A stretch of DNA of 64,000 nucleotides. It comes from Megamerina dolium (lineage: Eukaryota > Arthropoda > Insecta > Diptera > Megamerinidae). Positions 23,720-34,810 of this stretch are shown here, piece by piece. Where the stretch lies: assembly GCA_963854835.1 (NCBI GenBank), contig OY978529.1, forward strand, positions 39,490,055 through 39,554,054. The letters are read 5' to 3'. Position numbers and translations under genes: made by a program. The notes beneath the pieces were generated by a model. The model saw only the letters and a program-made list of their open reading frames with translations, did no database searches and was not told the DNA's origin. Position 1 is the first letter of the stretch; every line of letters starts with the position of its first letter.

Positions 23720-24600
23720 TCACCATGCAATAGATATATTTAAAAATGGTTGTAATCAAATCAAATCTACACCTGCTTCCCATACAGAAGTAAGTTGTTG
23801 AATGAATGTTTTCACACTTGACGCCCGACAATGCATAGTTATCAAGCTGAAACTCGATATGTACGATTTTGTTAACTAATTCGGAAGCATATTAAAAAAT
23901 GAACGTAATTGGACAAAGATTTCGTCTACCTGCCATACAAAACCATGTTGTTAAATGTCGGTTTTTATACTTTGGGCACGAAAATCTTTAATTATGAAGC
24001 TGAAATTCTGTAAATATAATTATATTTACTTATTGCAAGAGATGTTTAAATATAGATTGAATTGGATAAAAATTATACCCATCTCCCATACAAATTTATG
24101 TTTCCGTGTGTGTATTTTCATATTTTTCGCACGAGAATATAAAGTTATCAAGCTGAAACTTGTTACATATCATTATATTTATCAGTGTTTATACATATCC
24201 AAAAATGGGTTAAATCGGATGAAAACCACGCTTACCTCTCATACAAATTTATGCTTTCATTTCAATTTCAGCAGGTTTTTCGCACGAAAATATAAAGTTA
24301 TTAAGCTGAAATTCGGATCGCGTTATTAAATTCAATGTTTATATGATATATTTTAAAATGAGCTGAATCCGATAGAAATTCCGCCTACCTCCCATACAAA
24401 CTTATGCTTCCATACGTATGTTTTCACGTGTTACAGCCGTAAATATATAATTATCAAACTAAAACTCGGCATATCTGATTTTATTCGCAAACAAAGAGAT
24501 GATGTCAATAATAGATGAAATCGAATAAAATCTACATCTACCTCTCATATAAAAGTTTGTTTTTCAGTATATTTTGTGAATGAAAATATAAACAATATTA
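23720..24600 (-). repeat. 153-bp family array (minus orientation), six units exactly in register
   Basis: The first base of the CCCATAC-type box (variants GCCATAC, CTCATAC) is at 23779, 23932, 24085, 24238, 24391 and 24544: five successive steps of exactly 153 bp. Units share 'ttttcacacttt', 'cacgaaaatataaagttat', 'aagctgaaact' and 'aaaatgggttnaatcggat'. The 124-residue plus-strand ORF at 23955-24329 is this array read in one frame. 153 is divisible by 3, so it encodes a 51-residue repeat (SHTNLCF ... YKVIKLK); it is not evidence of a gene. Confidence 0.92.
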
Positions 24601-25680
24601 TACTATAGAAGAATGGTGAAACTTATTACTTTTATCAATGAATGCATATGAACGCTTTACTCCAGCAAATAATTGTGATTTTTCAAAAATATATCCTTCT
24701 ATCTCTCATATTGTAGCCTAACTGTGTTTCGGTATTACTGAAATTAAGTTTTCCAAATTAAAAAAATTTCTAAACATATTCAAAAAGATTCTGAAAAGAA
24801 AGATATTTACTCTATATTTTATTAAAATACAATATATTATAACTTTATTATAAAAGAAGAAAATGATGATGAAGAAAACATATGAAAGCAAATAAGCATT
24901 GAGTTGAATAAAAAAAAAAAAAAGAATGTACATTTGTGAGCTTTACTAAATTGTATGAACACGTTTGTTTTATATATTTTACATATGCCACATACCATAT
25001 AAATGCATTTCAATATGTTTTTGAAGCTGCAGTAGCAACAGCAGCAACAAACAAATATGTAAGGCATTCACATGTATGTATGAGTTTGTGACTACATACA
25101 TTTAAGTATTTGTGAAAATTGTTCGTGGATGTTTGAAGAGACAAAAACGAAAAAATGAACAAATAGGCATAACACAAACTTACCTATAAATGCATATATA
25201 GGTGTATGCAAAAGACCAAAACTAACCACACAAAAAGGCAAATAACAACATAACCTAAATAAAATTTCAAGGATTTTATAATAACATATCAGCACATACA
25301 CCTACAAACACACAATATACAGTGATGCGATCCCGTAAAATGGTGAGATACAATTTTGACAAAATTTTAAATATTAGAACTTAGAGCGTCTGTAGTTTGT
25401 TAGTAAATAAAAGCTCTGGATTTTAGGTAGCGATGCGAATATATTCCACAATTAAGAAAGACAAAACCAAACCATTCTCTGGCAAACTATGGCCGGAGAA
25501 TGGTAGAATTTCAATGAATTTCTACCATTCTGAATGAGTCAATCATCCAGATATTGGTAAGTTCTGTAAAGATTGCAAAACTTTGCTTTAAACCTAATTA
25601 TTTTGGAATATATCTTTTCGAATTCATTGCACCTTCGTAAATTTGTGTAAATTATTACATACTTTTGGTGTGAAGAACTT
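24601..25680. other. non-coding stretch
   Basis: No gene recognised. It includes an A run (24910-24922), (CAG)n-like bases near 25035, and a strong palindrome at 25471-25531 listed separately. Confidence 0.5.
25471..25531. other. overlapping inverted repeats (alternative hairpins)
   Basis: ACCATTCTC at 25471-25479 can pair with GAGAATGGT at 25496-25504. That same segment also starts a 35-nt near-perfect palindrome at 25497-25531 (AGAATGGTAGAA pairing with TTCTACCATTCT, then four more pairs after one mismatch, 3-nt loop). The two stems exclude each other. Function is unknown; it could be the end of an unrecognised foldback element. Confidence 0.6.
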
Positions 25681-25953
25681 TTATATGTGGCACTTATATG
25701 ACCCAAAGATCATTTTGGTCGAGATTCTCTTATGAGCTAAATTTAGGACATCACTAGAATCGACATACTAATATTAGGTAGTTCCAAACGGCAGAAATCT
25801 TGTGACGTCACTTTTTCTGAACTTTCCCACAGAGCTCTTTCATTTTCGTGGGAAATTTTTACTGTCGGAAGAATTGCCAATTATGATACTTGGCGAGAGG
25901 CGGGTATCGTTCGAAAAAGCAATCTTTTGAATATTAATGTTATGCTTCAGCTG

Positions 25954-25964
25954 GGGAATGAACC
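25954..25964 (-). promoter_or_regulatory. Pol III B box of the SINE
   Basis: On the minus strand this reads GGTTCATTCCC, one change from the B-box consensus GGTTCRANYCC. It is placed as in a tRNA T-arm. Confidence 0.78.
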
Positions 25965-25997
25965 CACGACGTACAAATCAGAAGGCCAACGCATTAA

Positions 25998-26008
25998 CTA
26001 CTGAGCTA
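25998..26008 (-). promoter_or_regulatory. Pol III A box of the SINE
   Basis: On the minus strand this reads TAGCTCAGTAG, close to the tRNA A-box consensus TRGCNNAGYNG. It is 34 bp upstream of the B box, compatible with an internal RNA polymerase III promoter. Confidence 0.75.
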
Positions 26009-26016
26009 CGGTACCC

Positions 26017-28194
26017 ATCCATGAAGAAATTGCACTGAGAATCGACGTTTTAAAAAATTAATTGTCTGCGAATAAAGGTGATTATTTTGGCTTATACTGA
26101 AATGGAAAGGCCCATTATAAAATAGAGCTTGAATCCAAGGCTTTTTTCATTTTTTCTGGAATATTTTTATTTTGAAAATTAGTTTTTCTTTTCGAAAATA
26201 CTGCAACTTAGAATCAATGAAGAATCTTTGGGCATACAAACGTATTTTTTAAAAATACAACAACAAAAAGAACAACAAAATTCATTATGATAAATTAAAA
26301 ATAAAATATTGATGTTATCAATTTCACTGGGCAAGTACTTTCTTATAACGGAAAATTTACTAATCTCCAGAATCAGTCGAATTTGGATTAGTCGGTATTA
26401 TTTAGAGTATTATACGGATTAAAATAGCATCACATTTCGTTTATAGTTTGCATTATAGCCATTTGAAATTATGACTATGCCACAAATTACTGTGCAGTCC
26501 CATGAATATTTGACATATACTCATACACACCGACATAATATAGAGTAAAATTTTGTTATGAGCTGAAAGAGGCAATTTATTAAATTGAGAAAACTACAAA
26601 AACAACAGCAACAAAACTTATAAGTATATATATATACGAAATTTGTCTAACAAGAGTCACAAATACAATCATATACAGATGCAAAATATTTTTATAGATG
26701 TGCGCCTAAAAGCAGCATTTCAAAATTTCGTTTACTGGACGTGGGTGGTATGCAACTACTACTATGTATTTTGGTGGTTTCTTGTTCTGCTATTCTTTCT
26801 ATTTTATTCCATTTACCATTGAATCACACATATATTTAAATAAAAATAAAAAAAGTATACATATTTATACACACAAACATATCCATACTGGTATATTTCA
26901 TATACATAACATTTTATATTCTCACAAAGTTTTAACCCAGTTTTTCCATTATAAGTACTAGTTCCGTTTCCGTAACCGTTTCCGTTTTGAATTTTCCATT
27001 CACCAACCTAAACGTACTACCTACTAAATACTATCCATATATATATATTTTCGTAGATATTTATGTACGACTATATGCTCAACTAAGCTAACTCCAACAG
27101 CTTGTAAATAGATTTGTATGCATGTATGCTGTATGCAACGGAAGCACGACAAAATTTTTACATTTTCGTTTAACTCCTTTTCATTTCGTTGCATTTCGTT
27201 TAAGTTCTTCGTTTTGTCTGTTATTCCACTTGTTTTTCTTTTTTTTTTTGGCTTTTTTGTTGCTCTATGCTCGTTTAATATTTTATCAAATAGCATAGAA
27301 AATTTGTTCACAGATAAGATTGAGGCATATAAAATGCTCATTATAATAATATTAATAATAATAATTATAATAATAATAATTTCTTATTTTTGCTATTTTG
27401 AAGCGTTCTTTTATTTTTTGTTTGTTTTTTTAATTTTTTTTATGCAATAGTACTAGGTAGATCGTTTTTTTTTCGTCATTGCATTCTATTGCAAGTAGAA
27501 CTATTTTACATATTTTTATTATGTTCTTGCAAGCGGAATTCTTGTACTCTGTATATGTGTTCACTAACAATGCGCCTAAAAGTAGACTACATTTTTCTGA
27601 TATGTTTACTATTTAATTGAATTCACGACAAAGAAAGAAAAGCAAAAAAGAAAATAGAAGCAATAGCATATAATTTTCTTATTATCTGCTGCTTTTATGC
27701 ATATGTAAATTCTCAGTATTATATTGAGTGGTGGTAGTAGTAATATTATATGTACATAGTTAGTAGGTCGTATGCAATACGATATAAAGAGGAAATAAAT
27801 ATTATAATAATTTGATACACACACATCGCATAACTATACATAGATGTTATCTTAATCTGCATAAATATTAATGTAGTTTTTCTTCAGCGAAATTAAAATT
27901 CTTTTTAGATGTACATGACACATATACATACATGAGTACATTATAAATCCTTAGAGAAATATTTGCAATATAGGAAGGGAATGCATACATGCATATTTTT
28001 ATAAGTAATATACAAGTAAGTATGAAAAATAATGCACTTATTCAAGTTCTATTACTAAAAAATTTTTGGAGGTCTAATACTTAAGCCAATTTAGTGTAGC
28101 TGGTAGTTTCTGTGGTCGCACCACAAAAAGCTGTCTTGAATATATATTTTATCCTTTTTTTTATTGAAACTAAAATCTGCTAGAGATTTAAGCA
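26017..28194. other. non-coding stretch
   Basis: No gene recognised. It is AT-rich with (AAT)n patches (27340-27380). The dispersed motif CCTAAAAG(C/T)A occurs at 26705 and 27575, each in the context TGCGCCTAAAAG. ORFs at 26764-27450 are low-complexity and unlikely to be translated. Confidence 0.5.
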
Positions 28195-28198
28195 GACA

Positions 28199-28880
28199 AG
28201 ATTTCGGAAAGCAATCGTAATGGGGAAGACAGCTTCCATCTTTCAGGCGGAGTTCCATGCCTTAGAGGTATGTGCGAGAGAATGCATACGCAGGGGAACC
28301 CGTGGTACCAAAATATGCATCCTGTCGGACACCCAGGCGGCTCTAATGGCAAAATTCTCGTTTCAGTCAAAGTTTGTTTGGGAATGTTTCAAACTTGTCA
28401 ACGCCCTGGCAGCAAAGAATCCTGTCACCCTAATGTGGGTGCCGGGACATGAGGGACACGAGGGAAACGAAATGGCCGACTTCCTTGCAAAGGAAGGCGC
28501 AAGCACTCCTTTCATTGGACCAGAGCCCTTCAGGTTGTTTCATAAACAACCTGATATGTGAGAGGAAGAAACGGGATCTTCTCGACTACTGGAGAGCCCA
28601 AACGGGCATGCGGCAGTTTAAGGAACTTATTGATACCACAGATGTTAGGGTGGATGCTGGATTTAACTACCATATCAAAAAAATAGGTGTGGTAGAAAAC
28701 GATACCTTTACACTCTGTCATGAGGAGCAGGAAACATCGGAACATATTGTATGCAATTGCCCAGCAGTGGCAAAACGTAGACTTGGTTACCTACGTAATG
28801 GAATCTTGACTCCAAACCACATAGGTAAAATTAAGCCCACAGCAATTACAAGATTTATAAATAGTCTAGAATTGTTTTAG
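28199..28880 (+). pseudogene. LINE RNase H and C-terminal domain, frameshifted
   Basis: The frame from 28220 encodes MGKTASIFQAEFHALE ... CILSDTQAALM ... WVPGHEGHEGNEMADFLA. These are the RNase H catalytic Glu (residue 11), Asp (37) and Asp (87, in MADFLA), and the GHxGxxGNE loop. The first-strand Asp of RNase H would lie upstream and is absent. That frame stops at 28559-28561. The rest continues in another frame (28449-28880): ICERKKRDLLDYWRAQTGMRQ, CHEEQETSEHIVCNCP (C-terminal Cys/His motif), ending FINSLELF, which is the usual ending of such LINEs. So there is one frameshift near 28540-28560 and the first Cys pair is degenerate. The element is dead. Confidence 0.85.
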
Positions 28881-28929
28881 TTGGGTAATAGGCGCATAAA
28901 AGATCTTTTAGGTCACAGTGCAAAAATAG

Positions 28930-28933
<4 letters not shown>

Positions 28934-28960
<27 letters not shown>
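28934..28960 (+). repeat. (AAT)n tail of the LINE
   Basis: Nine perfect AAT units directly at the 3' end of the RNase H LINE, in the position of the TAA tail of I-type elements. Confidence 0.85.
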
Positions 28961-29720
28961 GCTTGAGTATGTATATTTTCGCACTTCACGCATGAAAATA
29001 TAAAGTGATCCAGTTGAAACTCGGTACTTACCATTATATTTAGAAGACATTGCATGCAGAAAAAGTGATGTCGCAAGGTTTCTGCAGTTCGGAACCGGCT
29101 CAAATAAGTAGGTCCCTTCTAATACTGTCCAAAATTTAACACGCACAACAGTAATGTAAGAGAAGCTCGGCCAATGAGCCCTTCGGGGCTTTAAGTGCCA
29201 CACATTTATTTTTTAATTGCATGTAGCCAAAATTATATTGAATCTGATAAAATTAATACTCACCTGCAATAAAAGTTTATATTTCCAAATGTATATGTTC
29301 AAATTTTAAGTACGAAAAGATATCAAGCTAACACTTGCTACACACCATTATATATGTTAATTATTACATATGATCAAAATAATACTGAATCGAATAAAAA
29401 TGACGCTCGCCTCCCATATACATGAATACTTCTGTTTTACACTTTGCTCACGAAAATATACAGTTATCGAGATGAAACTTAGTACGTATAACTAAATTTA
29501 GTTATAAATTCATATACTCAAAAATAATCCGAATCAGATAAAAATCACCCCTACCTCCCATATAAATTTATGTCTTCGTTGTCTTGTTCTCACACTTTGT
29601 GTACAAAAATTCAATGTTATCAGGCTGAAATTCGTCATGTGAGGAACAGATTAAAAAATAGGCCGAGTAAGGTAAAAATTATATCTATCTCCCATACAAA
29701 CATATGCTACCGTATGTAGT
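28961..29720 (-). repeat. 153-bp family array (minus orientation), interrupted
   Basis: One partial unit lies at 28961-29055 ('cgcatgaaaatataaagtg', 'cagttgaaactcggtac'). It is cut by a SINE fragment (29057-29205). The array resumes with box positions at about 29266, 29413, 29568 and 29691 (steps of 147, 155 and 123). The inter-box phrases are those of the other minus-oriented arrays. Confidence 0.78.
29057..29205 (+). repeat. SINE 3' half
   Basis: This starts at 'agaaaaagtgatgtcgcaag' and runs to 'taagtgccacac', matching the 3' half of the SINE at 59031-59365 with few changes. The 3' hairpin AGCCC-TTCG-GGGCT is at 29177-29190, a perfect 5-bp stem closed by the very stable UUCG loop. The tRNA-like head is absent. 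It lies within a 153-bp array. Confidence 0.85.
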
Positions 29721-29724
29721 AGGA

Positions 29725-30924
29725 TGTCTTATCTTCGATATTACCGAAGTCAAGCTTTTGGATTTTTTATTAATATATTTAAATAATTTTTTATTAGTCT
29801 GTTGGACTTAAACTTTTAAATAATTATATATAAAGTATTATGTCTCTTAAGTGTGCTTACTTTGGAATTCGTATTATAATGTGAGTTACTGTAGAGTGGA
29901 TTTCAGCACACGAGCCTATGCTTTGTGGCAAGCATTTCTTTTATAACTAACCAGTTCTTTGGATGCCTTCAAGATATAATACTTCTCCTATAACACTTAA
30001 CCTACCACATATTTTTTCACTTATTTTTGCATTCATACACCATTAAACAGATATTTGGGGCAATAAAAAAAAAATGAGAACAAATAACATAGAATATAGA
30101 AATGGTAGTAATTTTTTTCCGAAAAGTACTTTTATAAATGGGAGAGTGGAAGAACAAAAAAATGTAAAAAGAATTAAACAGCTATAGAGAGCAAAAGAGA
30201 GAGAGAGAGAGAGAGACAGAAAGAGGTTTAAATTATCCATACAATCGCATCCATCCTACAAACCATGCTTATATGCATAAAGAAAATATTAATTTGAAAA
30301 GCGCATTTTCATGCAAACAAATTAAATAATGTGAATCAAAATGTGAAAATGGCATAATTTTCATAAAAACTAATATTCGTTTATGCGTTTATGAGTTGGG
30401 CGGGTGGTTGGAGGAGATATTGTATATATTGTACCCAATTCTCTTTATATATATAAGTACCTAAAAGTATGTTATAAATAATTTTTCAACATACTGTCGC
30501 CGCTTTGTATATTAGCATGTCTATGAGTTTGAGTATATAGAAGTATGCGTGTATGCATGCCAGTATAAAGTTCATTCAATTATTTGTTTGAGTAAAAGTT
30601 CATTTCAACATAACTACACGACTGTCGACAATCGTCCATTGCAACTAAGTTCACTTGATATGTTGGTATGGTATATATACATGTTACCATAGCGGGTGGA
30701 GAGGACAATTGCTACTGCTGCTACTTGATGCTGTTGTTATGAGTTTTACATACTACTACTCATACACTCATGTATTACACATGTGAATATAGTGAAATTC
30801 ATGCATTCATGCCGCACACATATACATATTACTATTGTACGAATATATACATATACTTACAAAAGTATTTTGCGCGCCATCTGCAATATAATTGAAATGT
30901 AAGTGTGAGCTTTCATGCTTACAA

Positions 30925-30995
<71 letters not shown>

Positions 30996-32490
30996 ACACC
31001 ATTTTAATATACATTCACATAAGTGTGTGTGTGATTTTAAGTATATTATACTAGACTTCCTTCTGCTACTTGGTTTTTCTTTTCATATTTTTTTTTCCGC
31101 TCATTCACTGAATGGTTTTGTGATTCTCGTTCAGTTCATATGCAAAATGGAAAACTTTTTCAAAATCGTTCCTTTATGGTGTTCACGTTTTTGATTGTTT
31201 TTGTTGTTGTTGTTGCTGCTGATGTTAATATTTGTTATTGTTTGTCGTTGTTGTTGTTGTTGGTGGTGTTGTAAACTTTGTCTGCAACACAAAATTTGTA
31301 CTAATATACCCTCTCATTGTGATATCATCATATTCTCGTAGTCTCGTACTTGTACATACTTTTGTTGGGACTCTGCTTTGAGTTGAGTTAAATAGAGTGA
31401 AGAGTGTGTGTGTGTGTGTGAGTTCACTATTTGGTGTCAAGTTGAACTATTTTGCGCTTAAATTACAAAAGAATTATTAGTTGTTGTGTTTTTTTTTTCT
31501 GCCTGCTCACTATATTTGTGACTGAATGATGATATGTGTTTACGTATTTCTACATGCTCATAGTTATATGTATGTATGTACTCATACTCGAATAAATGTA
31601 AACGCGTTGAGGCATGAATTTGTTCACACACTTAAGTTGGTAAATGTTTTCTGCTCTATAATGATAATAATAATAATAATAATAATAATAATCATTTTAA
31701 TCTTAATTTGAACTTTTTTTTTGTATGTGTTAGTTTCAATTAAAATTAGCTTCTATATTAAGTGATATACTTATCATTTTCATATTTCATATGGAAAAAA
31801 AAAATATAGAAAGACTATAATACTCTAAGATTAAATTAATTTGCATACAATTTTGATTTTATTGTTGACAATTATTGTTGATAGTTTACTTTTTTTTCCT
31901 TTACTAGTTTCTGATAGGGGAATAATAAATTTATGCATATGCATATTTTTTTGCAATATTAAATTAATCCATCACTCTTAATATTTATATATTTATTCTA
32001 ATTATTTTATTTTTTGGAAATTACAATTTATTTGTTTTTATTTGTTTTTATTTGTTTATACTTAGCGTTGTTGAATTTTAAGTATTATATAAGCGTGAGG
32101 TTGTAAAATGTCCTTGCATAGTTGCAGGAGTAGTGTGTTCAATAGCAAAAAAGTCGGGTTCGGAATCAGCGACCCAATATCCATATAATCTGACTGCTGT
32201 GGTCCATCGGATGTACTATTTTCCGAGATTTTGTAATTGTGAACAGTATTCAGTTACATTTTTTTTTTTTCAATTTATAAAAATTAATTTAGTCTTAGTT
32301 ATATTTCTTTCATCAATGTTTTCAATATTTAAAATTCAGCATAATTAAAACCTTTTTTTTTATTAGCCAGAATTTACAAAAAAAAGCAGCAATAATTTAA
32401 TAAAAATTATATAATAAAAATATGTGAATAGCTTGTTAATACTGGAGCTAAAACCACCGGCACTAATTCGACAAATAAGCAGTGATACTT
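29725..32490. other. non-coding stretch with microsatellites
   Basis: No gene recognised. It holds (GA)n (30196-30216), a (TA)n tract (30929-30992), (GTT)n (31200-31262), (GT)n (31404-31420) and (AAT)n (31660-31692). ORFs 30892-31194 and 31526-31711 exist only because of these repeats. Confidence 0.5.
30929..30992. repeat. (AT)n tract, 64 bp, pure
   Basis: Thirty-two uninterrupted AT dinucleotides, able to extrude a cruciform. Confidence 0.95.
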
Positions 32491-32494
32491 TCAA

Positions 32495-32900
32495 AAAGTT
32501 GTATTTTTGTATTAGAGGTAGGCAAGATTTTCATCCGAAAATGCCCATTTTCAATCATAGTCGATAGCTGCTAAAAAGAATCGTAAGTGTCGAATTCAAG
32601 TCATATAGTTTTATATATGGGAAGTACGTGTGATTTTTATCCAATTCTGTCTATAATCAAATTCATATATTATAATATGTATATGAGTAAATATAATAGT
32701 AACTGTCAAGTTTCAGTTCGATAACTTAATATTCTTGTGCGAAAAATGATGAAATATACATTTGATATTTTACTTTTGTATGAGAAGTAGGAATGATTTT
32801 CATTCGATTACGTTAATATTTGCATTTGTCCTTATATTTATATACAGATAGCATTCGCCAAGTTTTAGCTTGATGTCTTTATATATTTCTGTATATAATT
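32495..32900 (+). repeat. 153-bp family array (plus orientation), decayed
   Basis: Boxes like TTTGTATGAGAAGTAGG lie at about 32509, 32614 and 32777 (steps of 105 and 163). They are followed by 'ttttcatncgattacg' and separated by 'agtttcagttcgataac'. Confidence 0.68.
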
Positions 32901-32939
32901 TTAAAAATTATATTGAATATAAGCTCTAGTAATTTTTAG

Positions 32940-34810
32940 TATACAGAAAAACCCTGCGTGCAGGCGCAACGCGAGCTGTTAAGGAGCGGTATAGAGAGAA
33001 AAGGAATGCAGAGAGACGTCTTTTCAGGCTCAAAAAGAGGGAGTTGGAAAGACGCGACTGTGAGGAGATAGAGATGTGCACCGACAAGAATGAGACTCGA
33101 AAATTCTTCGAAAAGATCAAGCGCCTGAGTGGAGGTTTAAATCCCGGAGCCTCTTCTTGTCGTGATAGAAATGGGAATCTGGTTACAGATGTTCAGAGTG
33201 TACTGAGCCTATGAAGGGAAGACTTCTCCACGTTACTGAATGGCGATGCTACGAACAATTCCGCCAGTGGAGGAGATTGAGCGATAACCCTAATTACAGA
33301 TGATGGTGTTGATGTTCCACCACCCGACTATGACGAGGTTGAAACGGCCATTTTAAGGCTGAAGAACAACAAAGCTGCAGGTGCTGATGGCCTGCCTGCC
33401 GAGTTGTTTAAGACCGTAGGCGATGAGCTGCTCACCCGTATGCACCAGCTCATAAGCAGAATATGGTCGGATGAAAGCATGCCTGATGATTGGAGGCTCA
33501 GTGTTCTCTGTCCTGTACATAAAAAAGGAGACCCCACAATTTGCGCCAACTACCGTGGAATAAGTCTCCTGAGCATCGCATACAAGGTTCTATCGAGCGT
33601 ACTGTGTGAAAGGTTGAAGCCTGTGCTCAGCAACCTGATTGGACCGTATCAGTGTGGCTTCAGACCTGGTAAATCCACCATCGACCAGATTTTCACACTG
33701 CGCCAAATCCTGGAGAAGACCCAAGAAAAACAGATCGACACACACCACCTATTTGTTGATTATAAAGCCGCTTTCGACAGTCCGGTAAGGGATTACCTCT
33801 ACGCAACAATGTCTGAGTTCGGTATTCCTGCAAAGCTCATTCGACTTTGTAGAATGACACTGCATTACTCCCGTTGTGCAGTGAAAATTGGGAAGGACCT
33901 CTACGCACCGTTTAATACCGAACGGGGTTTCAGACAAGGTGATTCGTTATCGTGCGACTTCTTCAATTTTATTATGGAGAAAATAATAAGAGCTGCTGAT
34001 CTACGACATAATGGCACTATCTTCAACAAAAGTGTCATGCTGTTAGCGTATGCCGACGATATTGACATAATCGGCATGAACACGCGAGCAGTCAGTGCAG
34101 CATTCTCAGAGTTGGAAAGAGAGTCGCGTCGGATGGGTCTCACGGTGAACGAGGGCAAGACGAAGTATCTAGTGTCAACAAACAAAGAGTCCCGGCGTCT
34201 TGGACAGCAAGTCACTGTTGACAACTACGCTTTTGAAGTAGTAAGGGACTTTGTCTATCTTGGAACCAGCATTAACAGCAGTAATGACGTCAGCTTGGAG
34301 ATCATGCGTAGGATAACTCTTGCTAACAGGTGTTACTTTGGGCTGAGTAAGCAATTGAGAAGTCGAGCCCTCTCTCGAAGAACGAAAACTACACTCTACA
34401 AGTCTCTCATCATGCCTGTCCTAACATATGGCGCTGAAGCCTGGACAATTTCCACCTCGGATGAGCGAATACTTGGAGTTTTCGAGAGAAAAGTCCTACG
34501 CAAGATCTTTGGACCTATTTGTGTTGGTGGCGAGTACCGAATAAGGTACAACCATGAGCTGTACGAGTTGTATGACGATATTGACATAGTAAAGCGCATC
34601 AAAATCCAGCGGCTGCGCTGGCTAGGTTATGTCGAGCTAATGGAAGAACACGCTCCAGCTAAGAAGGTGTTATATTCGGAACCCGTTGGAGGACGACGCA
34701 GAAGAGGAAGACCAAACCTCCGGTGGAAAGACCAAGTACTGGAGAACCTGACGGCGCTTGGAATTTCTAACTGGCGCCAGCTAGCGAAGAACAGAGATGG
34801 CTGGTGAAGC
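32940..34810 (+). mobile_element. 5'-truncated LINE retrotransposon with reverse transcriptase
   Basis: About 1.87 kb of a non-LTR retrotransposon lying in one continuous frame. It starts within the linker between endonuclease and reverse transcriptase (basic segment ERYREKRNAERRLFRLKKRE). The endonuclease and any ORF1 are missing. I did not identify a poly-A or repeat tail or target duplications. The C-terminal segment GRPNLRWKDQVLENL with SNWRQLAKNRDGW is typical of a LINE group common in arthropods; I cannot assign the clade with certainty (possibly RTE-like). Confidence 0.88.
32942..34807 (+). pseudogene. LINE reverse transcriptase, two in-frame stops
   Basis: The open part (33404-34807, 467 residues from its first Met) holds a full set of reverse transcriptase motifs. 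It has CPVHKKGDPTICANYRGISL (residues 36-55), CGFRPGKSTIDQ (84-95), LFVDYKAAFD (116-125, catalytic Asp 119), GFRQGDSLS (175-183) and LAYADDIDIIG (214-224, catalytic Asp 218 and 219). A thumb region and a basic C-terminus follow. The same frame extends upstream to about 32942 but is broken by TGA at 33212-33214 and TGA at 33278-33280. It ends NRDGW then TGA, slightly earlier than I would expect for this family. Transcription of the open part alone would give a protein without endonuclease, so autonomous movement is unlikely. Confidence 0.9.

Larger units (their letters stand above)
25682..26016 (-). mobile_element. tRNA-derived SINE, full length (minus strand)
   Basis: On the minus strand from 26016 the sequence begins with a tRNA-like head: GTAGCTCAGTAGTTAATGCG, then a B-box GGTTCATTCCC. 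A body follows that aligns along its whole length with the copy at 59031-59365 ('attcttccgacagt', 'gacgtcacaagatttctgcc', 'aagtgccacata'). The 3' end has a hairpin at 25698-25713 (ATGATC-TTTG-GGTCAT). Its bases differ from the other copies but pairing is kept. The tRNA-like head is not a real tRNA gene: no acceptor stem is closed and the element continues for 260 bp. Confidence 0.85.
28195..28960 (+). mobile_element. 5'-truncated LINE (RNase H-bearing, I-clade-like) with (TAA)n tail
   Basis: The last about 0.75 kb of a non-LTR retrotransposon: an RNase H domain, the C-terminal Cys/His segment, a short 3' UTR and a tail of nine AAT units (28934-28960). RNase H after the reverse transcriptase and a TAA-repeat tail are features of the I element group (family knowledge). 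Everything upstream, including the reverse transcriptase, is missing, as expected from incomplete reverse transcription. Immediately after the tail, sequence of the 153-bp family begins, so it probably inserted in or beside an array. Confidence 0.82.

Noticed and set aside
23955..24329. 124-residue ORF with an internal 51-residue repeat
   Set aside because: It is the 153-bp array read in frame. Other arrays of the same unit are not open in this frame, and there is no start context or domain.
23720..24600. CRISPR array
   Set aside because: Regular spacing, but the unit is 153 bp without short identical repeats separated by unique spacers, and the genome is clearly that of an insect.
25940..26016. 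A tRNA gene on the minus strand
   Set aside because: A and B boxes are tRNA-like but no closed acceptor or anticodon stem is evident, and the sequence continues as a 335-bp repeat shared with 59031-59365, so it is a SINE head.
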